Counted from the first letter of the stretch, positions 46,829 through 59,652 are shown. The stretch is 64,000 nt of DNA from Siderastrea radians (GCA_964017195.1 OZ024900.1:27149929-27213928); one strand, 5' to 3'. Notes: generated by a model from the letters alone, not told the origin. Made by a program: numbers and translations.

Positions 46829-49800
46829 GATGGTAATAAGCAGCTATTAGCAGGTGTTTTATCCGAGCAGTGATCTTTATCAGATGGACGACTGAGAGAG
46901 ACGTACCCTGTACAGTACCAATGCTTACATTGTGGTTTCAGTTTAGCGATGGTAAGTTGAGCAAATCTTTCTTGTTTAATGCTTTGGAAATGAAAACGTT
47001 TCTTTGGTGATCGCTCTTTAGCGAAAGAAGTCGGTTCTTTGAAATGTGAAGCGACGATAAAAGCAAACTTAAAAATCACCGATATTTACAGACCATGCAT
47101 TCGGCTAATCACGCACAAAGAATGAAAGAGTGCAAGGCTGTGCCGACTTTATGGAGAAACGTAAACTCGCCTAGCTCTTTAGTCCTTAAGGTGTGGAAAA
47201 GTTTTGTGCCCGGATTAATGTGCTCGCCTGCGCTGACACTGAAGGAAGATCAACAATCTGTAAACTGACAGTCTTGATACTTTACTTGCCATGAGACATA
47301 AGTGGGCTGGTGACCGAAGATAAAGATCTACGAAACGTAACCCGAAAAAATTTTAATTTTGCATGATTTTCAAGAATTCTGAACTCTGCCAAAAGAAAAG
47401 GCATTAAGTTAAACGCGGAAATTGATAGTAAACAAAATTTGTAAGAGTTTTGCGTTTTTTCCCTTTAGTTCGAACAAGATATGAGACATCCCTTAAACCT
47501 TCAACAACCTTACTGTCTTATCGATTCCTGCAAAAAGAATCTATTTGAAAGCCGTCATCGTTGTATGGTAGTTAAGTCAGCTAACCAACTCAATTTAAGT
47601 AACAATGCGTGTAAGAACTAGGCAATCCTCTATTGTTCTGCGGCATTTCGCTTTCCCCACATAAGATTGTTTAGATTTTCTTACTGAGAATACATCAACC
47701 TATGGACAACACGTTTTTGAAATAAAATGTACTGAAACTTTATTTTAAAGCGATATTTCTTTTGTGTTACAAGATTTTGTCCAATCATGAGACTCCAAAA
47801 CAATGGCCAAGAAAGGCTTCTAATTTTCCATGTTTCCCACATAGAAATTTTGCTGCATTAAAACTCAGAATAGTTTTCACTAAAAGGGAATCAATAAGTA
47901 AACTAGAGAGAAATAAATGCGCTACCTGATGAAGTGATAGTAGATTTTCATGTTTGAGCCAATGAGGTGGACCGTTTCAACAATATCACAATTAACACCT
48001 TTCTGCATTCCTTGCCGTTGGGTTGCCTATTTCTTACTAGGACCATTACTTAAATTCAGAGTATTAAACTTAAGTGGTTTTCAAAGAGTTTCGTGCCTCA
48101 GGCATTTTTCTTCAAACCTTGAAAATGAAGCTAATTTTAGACACGTCCTTGTCAGGGAAACTTGTCGCGGATCGTGTGTTGAACTCTGTCGGTATGGTTC
48201 ATATCTCTAGAATTTGTAAAATGAAATACCCAATGATCAAAGTTAACTACTTCAAGTTAAGGTCGCGTTTTTTTCTGGGTATTATCAAGGTGATCTTTTT
48301 TCCCTGGGTTATTTTCTAGACTGGAGTTGCTCCTTACACCTCATAAATAGTAATACATATTACCATTTATATACCTAGCCAAACCTTTTATGAAAGTCCA
48401 TATTTGAATCGTTGTTGTTATTGTTTTCGCCACTCACTGACTGGATAAAACTACGAATAATTATTTAAGAGTAAACCCTTACACCATATTGCATATTTCC
48501 AAGTGGTCAAAAAATGGAGCCTATTTAACGCCGCATGCGTTTCGACGCTGCCTACGATTTTAATGAAAACGATGCGGCGCAAAAAGTGTGTTGAATCGTT
48601 AATATTCTCTCAGACGAGTCAAACCAGATCACTCCAAGACATGACTGCGGGACATTTTGAGGATTCTAAAGAGTACTGAATATACAGCAAGGAAGCCGAG
48701 TGAGACGGGCTATAAGAACCGTTGTGTAATATTGTCCTCACCATGTCGTGCCATCAGCGGTAGAACAGTCGCATGCATCGGCCTTTCGGTAAATGCACTG
48801 CTTGAAATCGAATTTGGTGCTTATAGCGTTTTCAGATGCTTCACTATGATACAGTTAGAAGAGTGGTTTTCCGAGCTTAGCATGCAGAGGTATACTGAGC
48901 ATGTGTCAACTTATGCTTAACAGTTTTCAAATTGGCTCTTTGCAGACGTTCAAAAAAGCCCTTCAGTCGATCATGCGTCTGACAAAGCAAGGTGTTTTGG
49001 AGGGCTTTGGATCTTTTGACCGCAGGATGTGTTGCATAATAGGATATTGCCGGTTTCATACTGACCTTATTGCAATGAGTGCAAGATGTAGAAACGTCCT
49101 AACTCATGGCGGCGTTAGTTGCTTCACTTGGATACAGAATCCTCCGAATTTAGTCTTTTATTCTGATAGTAATAAACAGAATTGGAAATAAAAAATGAAA
49201 CTAGCTTGGATACCAAAATCAGTTACACTAGACCAGTCCTTCCTAATTCCGCCCAAGGAAAGTTGAAAGAGAGAAAACGTGAGCGTGCGCAATGGTCGCC
49301 CGCTCTCGTGTTCCTCTCGCGTGTTCCTCTCGCTCGCGAGCAGAAAGAAACTACAATAGGTAACACGGTACATCTTTAGGAATATAATTCCTCTCGCACT
49401 TGTTACACTACTAAACACATAAGCTGTGGAAACACGTACAGAGAATCAACAGCTGATGGCTGGGAGGTCGTCGCTTGTCAATCAGGCCTCAGTAATTCCC
49501 ATTCTGCTGTTGAATTTTAACACGGACTGATTGACGTTGTCAATCAAGACAATCAAGACTGAATATTTCTTCCGCGAAATGCAAATTTCTTTGGTAGTTA
49601 AAATGCAATAATCGCCCCCAATTTGTCCAGTTTGTCTCTAAGCGAAGGTGAGTGTGTTGGATTTTGCATTTTTGAAATCTAAACATGTGACGTTTATAAC
49701 ATGCCAAGCATATAAAACAGGCGTTGTTTTGAAATGGGTACATTTGTCAGAAGCAACATACTGGGAAAGTAATTCTCTGCACGTGAAATACAGAAATCCT

Positions 49801-49931
49801 CCTTTTCAAACAGTTTGAAACATTTTGTCAACAGAATGTCGTAAAAGGAAATTAAAATGTCGCTTTCAAAATGTCATCTGACTGATTTCTTGCTGCGGGA
49901 AGTTGCTATGATGGATTGCGTGTACTTATTA
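46829..49931. repeat. Tandem array unit B, diverged and internally deleted
   Basis: Starts with the same AAGATGGTAATAAG...GGTGTTTTATCCGAGC segment as A and C but with many differences, and rejoins unit A at 48655 (GGATTCTAAAGAGTACTGAA, AGGAAGCCGAGTGAGACGGG). The offset from unit start is about 1.8 kb here and 3.4 kb in unit A, so the part with the small gene is missing. It ends with the block TACAGAGAATCAACAGCTGA to TGTTTTGAAATGGGTACATT shared with the end of unit A. Confidence 0.75.
48846..48920 (+). other. Short SAM-domain-like peptide in unit B (uncertain)
   Basis: MIQLEEWFSELSMQRYTEHV resembles the first helix of a SAM domain (W, L-L, Y pattern), followed closely by a TAA. Nothing around it continues the domain with certainty. 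It may be a remnant exon. Confidence 0.2.
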
Positions 49932-52900
49932 AGATGGTAATAAGTAGCTATTAGCAGGTGTTTTATCCGAGCCGTGATCTCTATCAGATCGACGACTGAG
50001 AGAGACGTATCCTGTACGGTCCATCGGTAAGTGTGTCTTACTTGCTTACCCTGTGATTGCATTTTAGCGTTGGTAAGATGATCAAATTTCTGAAAAAGTT
50101 TCTTTGATGATCACTTTCCGTAAAAGGAATCGGTTCTTTTCAGTCTTCAGTCACGACAGCATAAACCATACATGTGTGCAAACCAATCTCACGCACAGAG
50201 TGCAGGCTTAAGAAGAAACTTTTATTTGGCCGGCTTTGTCACAATGGGAAATATTGTACCGACATTGATGCGAGTTATTCGCTGTGACTGGCACTGTAGA
50301 AACGCTACTGCCTTCTACATTCTCCCTAAAACTATCGGCCTCGACACCATGACCAACAATGTATTTCGTGTTCACTTGTAACAAGCTTAAGGTTGTTATA
50401 TACTCAGTGAAAAATGTCGTCAAATATCTTGATCCCCTTTACTTTTGTAAGAGTTTCATTTTGGACTTTCCGGGCACGAATTAAGTCCGCGAAAATAATC
50501 TAAAATTCATCCACAAAAGGAAATTAAATGTAAAAGCATTTCCTACTTGTCTGTCACAACTCGAGTGTGCGGTGGGGACAAAATGACGGCAGATAAACAT
50601 CGCCAAAATATTTACCGGCCAAAATTTTGGTGGCCAACTTTGCATGACTTTCGCGAATTCTAAACTCCGCCTTCAATTTTAAAGATTTTAGTGTTTTTAA
50701 TAAAATATGAGACATGCCTTTGTATTTTTATAGTTTTGCTGTGAACTGACATCTTGATATGAGAGTAATACGACCTAATACTGTTATGAAGTCAGCTAAT
50801 CGAATCGATTAAATTCAAATTCTTTAGAATTAATGTTTCTGAAAGTGTTTTAGCGATAGTGCGAATGTTTTTCACAACCCGCTTTACGACAACGCCAGTT
50901 TTAGGCACGGTAGATAGAAACCTGTCTTTGGAAACAACGGAATGCAACTCATACAGTGTGAAATTACTACACTGTTGAATGCTTCAGCTTGAACAGCTTC
51001 AGATGACCAACAGCATGAAAAATAATAAATCTTTAATGAGCATGGAAACGTCAATTACAAAATAATTTACAGTGACATCGAGCCAGCTCACACGATACCA
51101 TATTTTATTTTTTTAAAAGACAGTGTCAGTGAATTGTTGCATCTTGACCGTCAAGACGCTCATTGTTTGATAGTATGTTAACAGACAGGACCTTTTTAAC
51201 CCAGTTTCCCGTCATGATGTTGTATATGACACAATTTATTGGAAGAGGAGATCGAGTTGTTCATTGTTTCATAACGTTCACACACAACCTCATTTTGTAA
51301 AGCCCTGTTTACGTTGAAGTTTAGCTTTGGCAACGGCCCTGAACTGGGACACCCAACGAAATAATTCAAGCGAAAACTTAAAAATGTCGCTTTCCACTTT
51401 TTCAGATTTTTCAGGTCCTTTTGAAGGGATATTTCTGCAACGTAACAAAGGTTGGGCTGTTCGGACTCTTAGCTGAAAATTCTAACCCGCAGAAAATATT
51501 AGTGCATCTGAATTGCAGAGCTGCTGTTGACATCCGAAAATTCTGGCTGACCCTAACCGGCGTACTTGTCCCTTCCAGAACAAAAATTATTTCGCGTTTC
51601 GAAAGTTTGAGGTGACGTTTTGCAAAAAACTCTAGTTTTTATCACAATTAAGTGCGAATTTATCAGGAGATTTACACTGGATTTAGACCATTTGTGGCAC
51701 CCTTAAATTTCTCCAAATGTTTCTACAACTGTTTATGAGCACGTAAGGTTTAACATGCCGGCCACCGACAAAGCTCTGTCAAGTGGCAGTGACACTAGAA
51801 ACAATAAGTGAAAACAAAACGAATTGCTTGTAGTTTTGGAGCAGTTAATGAAAGAAGACAAGTGACACACAGAGCTGTGCCAAAAACTGAAGTTGCCTGG
51901 CACGGTGCCGAAATTTTGGGAACCGCACCAATTTTTTAGCGCACAAAAAATTTGTTTAAGTGAACTGAAAGTCAACTCATTCAAGCGGAAACCTCCTTGC
52001 CAAATAACCAAGGTTCAGCCTACTATTAGAGCTCCTTTTTATAAGCCTGACTATATAAATGACTTCCTGTCTGAAACCAATTGGTCCCAGTATTTCAGGT
52101 AAAGGAAAGCTTAAAGAAGGGTTTACAAAAGTCGGTTTTAGCACCTTTTCAATCAGAAGCGATATTCTTTTCAGCGTTATTGAACGGCAGGAAAACATCA
52201 GTGCTAAATACTGACGCTCATTTAACATTGTGACATTAAACTCCCAGTATTGAGTTGTATCGGTTATTGGCCAACTCAGTCCTAGCTAAAACAGGTAAAA
52301 GCATTCACTATTTTTTCTTTCCTTTCATGTTGGTTTCTTTTCTTGAAAACAAACTTAATTTTGTAAACGCAAACGTCGTTACACAACTCTGCATAAACTG
52401 AAGAGCTCTAAAAGCTGCATTAGATTTTTTCTTCAGAGTTTCCCTCTGTAATTTGTTCGTAAGGAAGCCAAAACGGCTTTTCATGAGTAATCTTCCCCGT
52501 TTATAAAACGAGAAGCAGAACAAATACACTCACGCACAATTTTTGAGATAATTTCCCCACGTCTTTTTGCACAGTGGAATTCTATTATGACCCGGACAGG
52601 CCAGAAAATTTTGGTCGTATTAGCGAGGTAGACTCCAATTATGACAGGCTACAAAAAAGGAAGGAGTGGCAAAGACAAACACAGCAGAGGGTGTCAGCAT
52701 TATTTAGAAGGAGAAATGACTTTGTAACTGGATATAAAATGTACTTAATGTAGTTACAAAATTAACGGGGTAAGTTTATGAAGAAGATAACAGTTTAGGA
52801 CTTCTTATTAAGGTTTTCAAGTTAAACAGTGTCTGCAGCTCAAACAAACCGCCGTAGTAAGACAAGGTTGTACCGTAACACAGTGGGCAACAAATGAATG

Positions 52901-53956
52901 TAAACCAAGCAAACCATTATACTGTACTACATGTTTTCTAACCGATTATAAAATCTTCATTATTTTTAATGTGGAAGCGGTGATGCTGTGTCTCCAGCTG
53001 TGTTAACTAGTCCAAAGTATTCACTGCATATGAAAGATGAAAGCAAATCCTTAAACTAACGTTGTATGTTTTCCTAGAGGTCGTGAAATCTTCAAACTTG
53101 TGCCGATTTAGGACCCCATGCGTATAGACTCTGCCCTCGATTTTCGGAAAAAAGGTGCTACGTAAAAATGTTGAAGACGTTAATATTCCTCCAGCTGTGT
53201 CAACTACTATAATGCATTACTCCGGGATACATTAAGGATTCTAAAGAGTATTGAATAAGAAAAGAAAGGAAGCCGAGTGAGACGGGTTACAAATGATCAG
53301 TGACAAGATAACTGGTGTGTAATGACGTCATACGTATTGTGACAAGAATGCCGTGCTGCCTGTATCTTGCCGTGCCATTCTGCTAAGCAACCGTGGTCTC
53401 CATGGAAACCCGGAAACCTGAGGGCATAGAGGCCTTTTGACCGCAAGACGTCTCGCAGATTTTAAGAAATATACTAAATATACTATTAGTCCAACCATTT
53501 TTAAAGCGGAAAAACGCCGGATCCGGCCGTTACTTCCACAGATGGCACTGTCACCGAATATAGTTGTTCAAAACTCAACTTATAAACTTGAGGCCCTGTG
53601 AGGGGTCTCCGGGATAAAGGATAAGTGGCTAATTAATAATAGGGATAAGGGACAGCTATCAAAATAATCAGATGCTATAAGGATAAGGGATAACTCGGCC
53701 TACAAAAGCAATAGTTTTAGGGATAATTTACATGCTTGGTGATTTTCAGGGATTAGGGATAACTGTCCTATCAAAAGGTATAGGGATATGTCCAATCCTC
53801 CTAAGAGCCATAAAGTGACAGCACCGGCTTGCAAGCCGATGTAATAACATTATGGCAAAGGAACAAAATAACAATTTAAGTCATCACTTCATTTTAATCT
53901 TACATTGCAAACGACACAACTTGCTCCAGTCGTAGAAACCGAACATTAAACTGTAG
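49932..53956. repeat. Tandem array unit C
   Basis: Near-identical to unit A positions 41638-45712, differing by scattered substitutions and short indels (for example a missing GAACGACC-type block near 51680 and a missing segment near 52985). Identity stops abruptly at 53956, the right edge of the array. Confidence 0.9.
51755..52753 (+). pseudogene. Unrecognised small gene, unit C copy (acceptor lost)
   Basis: Equivalent of the unit A gene. Here the first visible exon keeps frame through KLKLPGTVPKFWEPHQFF, SELKVNSFKRKPPCQITKV and FYKPDYINDFLSETNWSQYF to donor AG/GTAAAG (52099), without the unit A insertion. But the upstream part is frame-broken near 51770, the same TGA precedes HTELCQ, and the acceptor used in unit A (TTTTAG) is changed to TTTTTG, so the last exon (equivalent of 44314, here 52570-52753, reading DPDRPENFGRISEVDSNYDR) cannot splice in frame. 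Confidence 0.5.
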
Positions 53957-54170
53957 TTGGAAGAAAGCACAAGATAATTACGAGTGATCGACAAGTAGGA
54001 AGACAAGTTTTCGTCTTGTTTTGGGCGATGGCGGTATGTACTACAATTGGCACGCAGCCGCTCGCGTTGTCTCAAGTAATCTATGCAGTGATCGATGCCG
54101 TCTCTTGTTTGCGATCATAATTTGCTTTCCACTGAAATTTACAATGCAAAAAAGGTGCACTAATGCTACT

Positions 54171-54262
54171 ATAGAGAATAATACTTACATCGACAATACT
54201 TACATTGACATACATTGACAATACTTACATTGATTGAATAATACTTACATTGACAATACTTA
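54171..54262. repeat. Minisatellite of ACTTACATTGACAAT
   Basis: Five to six imperfect copies of a 15-base unit (with ATCG/ATTG variants). Confidence 0.8.
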
Positions 54263-56864
54263 CATCGGTTGTATCTTGCCTCCCTCCAACCAGTTGTCAG
54301 AATTTTTCTTTGATGAAAACCAATTTTTCCCCCCCCCCCAAAAAAAACCATGGTATTGACACGTACCTGTAAGCAATAACACGTATGTTGTTTGTTATAG
54401 TGTCTCGTAATAAAATTAGTAGCTTAATGGAAAATCCTGCCTAATGGTACTGTAAGAAATGAAAAGCGCTATTTAATTAAAAACAACTTTAAGTGTTTTG
54501 CATAGAGCATTAATATTGTGAAACATCCATATTGATATGTTTATTCCTTCGCTTGTTGTGAGATCAGTTATTATCTAACTGAGCCGAAACTTTACCCATT
54601 GTGCGAGTTCTTATTAAAACTGGCATTTTTAAGAAGTATTATTTTACTTTCATTGGCTTTGCAACCTGTTTCTGTTTTCAGTTATTATTATTGTTTTTTG
54701 TGTGTGTTGCTGTTGTTGTTGTAGCCGTTTACTGAATACAACATGCTTTTCTCGTTTCCCGAGTCCACATATCTTCTTTTCCATGTTCTGTGTAAGCTGC
54801 TGATTTGTAAATTTGGGGTAGAGACGTTTTTCGATGATTTTCTAATGTTTGCTCACAGAAGGTTTTTTGTCGGAAGAGTCGCAGCGCAAAGTCAAGAAGC
54901 GGGAAGAAATTATCCTGAGATGTAGGCCTCATGGTTTCTTCAAATATCGAAGTTCTTCACCTTAAAACATAAAAGAGTAAGTTAATTTGGATCGAGCTGT
55001 GGACGAGGAATTATTAAGTTTAAGTAAACAAATTTCAGTGTGATTTTTTTTCCACATACGATACAAATATTACTTTTTTATTACTTTTTCTGGGAAGTAA
55101 TTAATTTTGCAGTAAGCTTTTCTGAAAGTGGCGCAAGGAAATGATTTGAGATAAGAATGAGGTTTACTTATCACATAGCGGTGAGTGAGAGAAATTCGGG
55201 ATCTTAACACAGATGGTAGCTTAACCAAAGTGGCAATCCTAAAACCACCGCGTACATCACCATTTAGGTAGGTTTTCTTTCCTTTTACAACCGCTTTTAT
55301 AGGGAGAACGTGATCAGAATAATTTAACCACAGGAAGCTTTTTTTTTGGCACAGCTGTTTAGACTACACAGTCGAGTATAAAACTAAGAGCTCTGCATAT
55401 ATAAAGAGTTTCTTTCCACTTCGACATACGTTCGAGTAGGTGTAAAGTGTTTTTATGATGATTTCGCTTGGTATGACTGAAAAATGACTAAAAAAACACA
55501 TGTCACAGCAAAAGTGCACTGACTCAGTGCGAGATAAACGAGAGCAGGCCCGAAGGCGCCAAATCAGGTTAATAAATTTTCCTGATATTAATATTTGTTG
55601 TTACGTTCGAAATACAACTAAATCAAGCACACCGAGCAAAGAAGCCTTCTGAACAAGTAAGGGCTATTTCACTGGTTGTTGTTGTCGTTGTTAATGTTGT
55701 TTTGTTTCGTTTTGTTTTGGCCTTTTGTTGTTGTTGTTCCCTCTTAGCGGTTTCCAACAGTAAAATTTTGACCGTATATCTTTTAAACCGCAATTGTCTA
55801 CTACTGAGTGAAAAACTACATTTTCAGCATTTTGAATTATTATATTGAAGTTTTTATCCACGTAGTGGAAATTTGAAAGATCTTTTAATGGCACATTTGA
55901 AGGGTCATACTTAAGATCATCAGAGATCCAGAGACGCACGTAAATTTAGGGACAAGAGGCATGACCAGTATATGCCCTTGCCTAGTTCCTAGGCCTCTGT
56001 TTTTCGTCGCGGTCGAACCGTTTCGGATCACGTGGTCCGAGCGAAAAAGTGATTTTGATATAAACATTTCCATTGACTGTTATATTTGACATTGTTTCAG
56101 TCTTTTCGTATTATGGGCCGGGTATAAACGATGTTAGCCATGATTAACTTTAAACATGAGTTATTCTCACAGTTTAAAGAGTCGAAATATATATCTGCAA
56201 TAGCATTAACATCTGCAATAACCTCTGATTGGGGACGTAAGAGACGTGCCTGCTTCAGTAGCTGACGTCAAAACGTTTATAAATGCAACACCGCTTTGAG
56301 ATAATCTCGAATCGGTGTAATCTGCTTGCTTGTGGACCTTGAATTTTCATACATGAAAAATGTTCAACTTGATCAACTGACTCTGAGTAAGTTATTTGTT
56401 ATTTGTCTTATGCTATCAGTACTTTTGACCTGCTTCTCTGCAACTTGTAACTGCAGAATTTTATATGAATCCTAGACCGGCGTAGGCCTTTCTTTATGAT
56501 TTATCATAAACTGGTTCAACACAGTTTATTGCAGCAATTAGATATTGTTCTTACCTTGGTTATACTCAGTGTAGTTTATAATTAGGTGGCCGTCGTGCAC
56601 GAGTGCACGTCGCCGACTCATAAAGTGGAAGTTGCATTCCTTTTGCATTCCTTTCGTCGTTCGTCGTCGCCGTCCGTCACTGGAACTTAGACCTCTTGGT
56701 GTGGCGCGGCCAACAGACACTATCTCCGAATGAAAAACATAATTAACTAATAAAAATAAACTTTGCATGGACCACCGTGACAAAATAAAAGTACCGGATC
56801 CTGTAGTAAAGGATCTAACCAGCAAAAAATTAAGAACCAAATGCGATAAAAAAGCAATGCTGAT

Positions 56865-56935
56865 TCAACGGTCCGGTAGGGAACCGGTACCGGTATCGCA
56901 GAAGTCAGGGTTCGAATCCCGGCAAGCCTGATTTT
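56865..56935 (+). mobile_element. tRNA-derived SINE fragment
   Basis: AGTCAGGGTTCGAATCCCGG is a perfect B-box region, but the preceding A box is replaced by a GGTACCGGTA-rich stretch, so it cannot be a full tRNA gene. Common SINE 5' module. Confidence 0.5.
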
Positions 56936-57179
56936 TCAGGCTTTCTTTTCGCAACTGCATAAGTTGCGTTAATAACTGCGAGGATCTTCTTTACATTTAA
57001 TTCTTCATTCCGCAGTTCAAATATATTAATTTCACATATTCACAATTTCAGTTTTGATTTTGTTGTTAAATTGAAATGAATTCGATTTATTATGACGTTT
57101 CAAAGGTTAATTAAAAATTGACAAATTAAAAACGTCTTTGGATCAACACTGCTGTGGCTCATTTCGAAACGTTTTTTTC

Positions 57180-57290
57180 AGTCCGCTTATAAGCCCCCCC
57201 CCGGATATAAGCCCCTCCGTTTATAAACCCACCCAAAACCCTTTACGAAGTTGTATAAGCCCAGGGCTCATAAGCGGCAGTTTACGGTAT
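57180..57290. repeat. ATAAGCCCC/GGGCTTATA repeat fragment
   Basis: Starts CCGCTTATAAGCCCCC and ends GGCTCATAAGCGGCAGTTTA, forming imperfect inverted ends. Related to sequence at 13275-13345. Confidence 0.45.
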
Positions 57291-58054
57291 GCCGATGGCC
57301 AAGCAGAATTCCAACAGTTTTCCAAAACCTTACCAATTGGCTTGATTTTTGTTGTTGTCTTAGTATTGTTGCTGTTGTTGTTGTTGCTATTTCATATCGT
57401 CCATTAGGTTAAAAAATTATTTGTTTCTCAGCAAGTACCGTCAAACTATTTCAATAAAAGCTCCTTCTTGTACTTTTTCTCATGATCCATGATGATCATT
57501 CGCCACGACTAACGTTCTCAAGTGCGTTAACATCTGTTTTCGCACAATATTCTCCTTTACTAAACCCTACACAGCAATCATCGTCTATTTCACTGTCAAT
57601 CATACACATTATAAGGTCTATAAGGCTTGTAAGGGTAAGGTAACGAAAGACATCAACTACGACTGGAAATTGTTTTGGTCTACCCTGAGTTTATGGTCGC
57701 ATCAAAGGAGTTTCATCAGTAAAACGCTAACCTTGGTTGGTGCCTGTAGCGAAGCCGAGTTTAAAGTGCCCATGAAATTATTTCTTTTTTGGTGTTTTTC
57801 TGTATTTATTATATGCAAAGAACGAAAATAATTACCATTTTCAGGTAACCAAAAGGAATACCAGATTTTCAGCTGCTCAAAGATGCGAACCGCCGAGTCT
57901 CAGTTCAAAGCTAGTCTAAAGCTGGCGCCTATTTCTGGGGGGGACTGGGACGAGTCGAGAAGCGATGACGTAGAACGATGATCATCACTTTGTTTATAAG
58001 CCAAAATTCCCCTGGACTCTCTAGTGTGGTGGTTGATAAAAGCTGTTTTTTACT

Positions 58055-58685
58055 TTGGCGGACAGCGACGATTGCGTTTCTCTTTCGGTGTCTGAAGATA
58101 GCCAGGATGCTTCTGATCATTCTGATTCGAATGAAGTGGTCGTGAGTGATTTGGTTGAGCCGTATCAAGACGAACCGCTTGGCCGCTCGAGCGATGAAAG
58201 TGAAGACAACGAAGAAGACGCAGATAGCCTAACACCAGCTAATTCACGAACTAGATTCGAAGGAGAAAAGCTGCTAGACGAATGGTAAGAACGCTTTTCC
58301 TTGGATTATAGCCTCTTAACAATAGGATTAAACTTTGGAGCCTTTGAAAGTTAGCCAGCGTCAGTTGTTTTCATCTGCACGTTCCTACAGATTCATTTAC
58401 TTTAGTGACTGTCAGATAGAGCACATTTTCATTATTTCGACCCTTATTTGCATTATCTGCTTTTCAGGTGCGACTGTGGTCAGTGCAACACTGACCAGCT
58501 AACAAGTGTTCTAGAATATCGATGTTGCTGGGAAGTCTTACAGGCTCGACAAAAGTTGAGCTTCGGTGGCAGCATTGAACGGCTGGATAAAGTGCATAAC
58601 GCAGCATGACGATTACAACGCGATGTTGCAGAGTCTTGAAAGTGGAGTCAAAATGACAGCGCAAGAAGCCGTAGCTTCCACTTGA
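58055..58685 (+). pseudogene. P2X7 intracellular (ballast) zinc-domain protein, broken
   Basis: Exon 1 (58055-58284) has TTG where an ATG is expected and reads ADSDDCVSLSVSEDSQDASD, an acidic Ser/Asp-rich leader, to FEGEKLLDEW. Exon 2 (58468 onward; acceptor CTTTTCAG) continues CDCGQCNTDQ, EYRCCWEV and, after a one-base excess near 58592, CITQHDDYNAMLQSL to a TGA at 58683. The WCxCGxC...CCxE...CITxH pattern is the zinc-binding module of the P2X7 receptor C-terminus, without the channel, a domain multiplied in corals. Missing start codon and the frameshift mark it as dead. It forms a pair with the THAP gene in the same element. Confidence 0.65.
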
Positions 58686-59107
58686 TCAAAGGAGACTGCA
58701 ATAGTCTCAGAATAACTTGGATCCTTTAGACACTCTATACCTCATCCGTGATAAAGAAAGTTTAATACATGTCTTGCACATAACCGCAAGCAGACATCTG
58801 ATCACGGACTTAGAAACTTGGGATCCTTCAGAAAACATCACTCTTTTAAGCGGCTTTAAGGAATCTTACAATTAATCTGAGCCCAAAAAGCTAACTAATT
58901 GCCAAAGAGCTAGCACACACAACGGCACAGAGACTTAAAACGGCTCTAAGAACGTAACTTAAAACCCTCCAAATGGTTTATATCACAGTTTATATAGGTC
59001 AACCACACCGTCACAATGTTTTGTGTCGCCTTTAGATCACCTTGATCAGAGGGACAAGGCTGTTGCGAATGTACTAAGAAAGCTCTATTTGGAATGGTTA
59101 GAATAAC

Positions 59108-59448
59108 TTAAGCGACTAGCGGGAGTCGTGTTTGGCCTGTCATTTTACATACTCTCATACGTTCAAAGCAACTCTCCTCGAAGTGCACGGAGCACAGATG
59201 AGATTGTTTGGAAGGATTCCAACCCGGTCGATGTCTGCGGACGAATTTTGTCCATTTGTTCCGCCTATCTGGTTCGGAAGGGAAATTCTGCAAACTCACG
59301 TTTTTAGTGAACTGCTTATTCTTACAACTCGTCATATTGGGGCCTCCGGCCACGCAATATCTTCCACCTTTCTTCTCGCTTTCGCTTCTCGCTTCTCGCC
59401 TCCGGCCACGCAATATCTTCCACCTTTCTTCCCGCAGCACTGAGTCAT
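59108..59448 (-). pseudogene. THAP zinc-finger protein with 56-bp tandem duplication
   Basis: THAP domains are C2CH DNA-binding modules common in P-element and Kolobok-type transposases. From ATG 59448 the frame gives MTQCCGKKGGRYCVAGG, then is shifted by a 56-bp tandem duplication (59343-59454 region, CCTCCGGCCACGC repeated at 59399). Downstream the sense is CVAGGPNMTSCKNKQFTKNV, SLQNFPSEPDRRNKWTKFV and HLCSVHFEESCFERMR, then LPL and a stop. The C-C...W...C-S-x-H-F pattern is a complete THAP fold. Without the duplication it would be about 95 residues, so it is DNA-binding only with no catalytic part. Confidence 0.7.
59343..59430. repeat. 56-bp tandem duplication
   Basis: CCTCCGGCCACGCAATATCT occurs at 59343 and 59399 with the intervening TTTCTTCTCGC-rich sequence. 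The period is not a multiple of three and breaks the THAP frame. Confidence 0.85.
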
Positions 59449-59652
59449 CGTTTCTACGTCACAACGTTGTGACATGATCGTTTTGGCCGCGCGGCAAACA
59501 GAACCACTTTTCGGCGCGACGAACAAAACTTTCATGCGCTAAAAAAAAATGTTTCGCATCGTTTCGAACCCTTAAAACCCTTCAGTTTGAGACCACATAA
59601 GATGAAACTTTTCAGAAATCGAAAAAACGAAATAATTTCATAGGCACTTTAA

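Larger units (their letters stand above)
53957..57760. other. 3.8-kb stretch without supported gene
   Basis: AT-rich with TTG/GTT low-complexity patches (54700, 55675-55735). It holds a minisatellite at 54171-54262, a CTAGTTCCTAGGCCTC repeat end near 55980, a tRNA-like fragment near 56870 and an ATAAGCCCC repeat at 57180-57290. No open frame is convincing. Confidence 0.4.
57761..59652. mobile_element. 1.9-kb TTAA-flanked TIR element (Kolobok-like) with two divergent genes
   Basis: TTAAAGTGCCCATGAAATTA at 57761 matches the reverse complement of the right end (TTAAAGTGCCTATGAAATTA) and continues into TTTC and T-rich sequence for over 25 bases. TTAA lies at both extremes (57761-57764, 59649-59652), as for Kolobok and piggyBac transposons. 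It carries a plus-strand P2X7-type zinc-binding gene and a minus-strand THAP gene, which are convergent in layout, and no complete transposase. Kolobok is preferred because THAP domains are known in that superfamily; this is inference. Confidence 0.7.
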
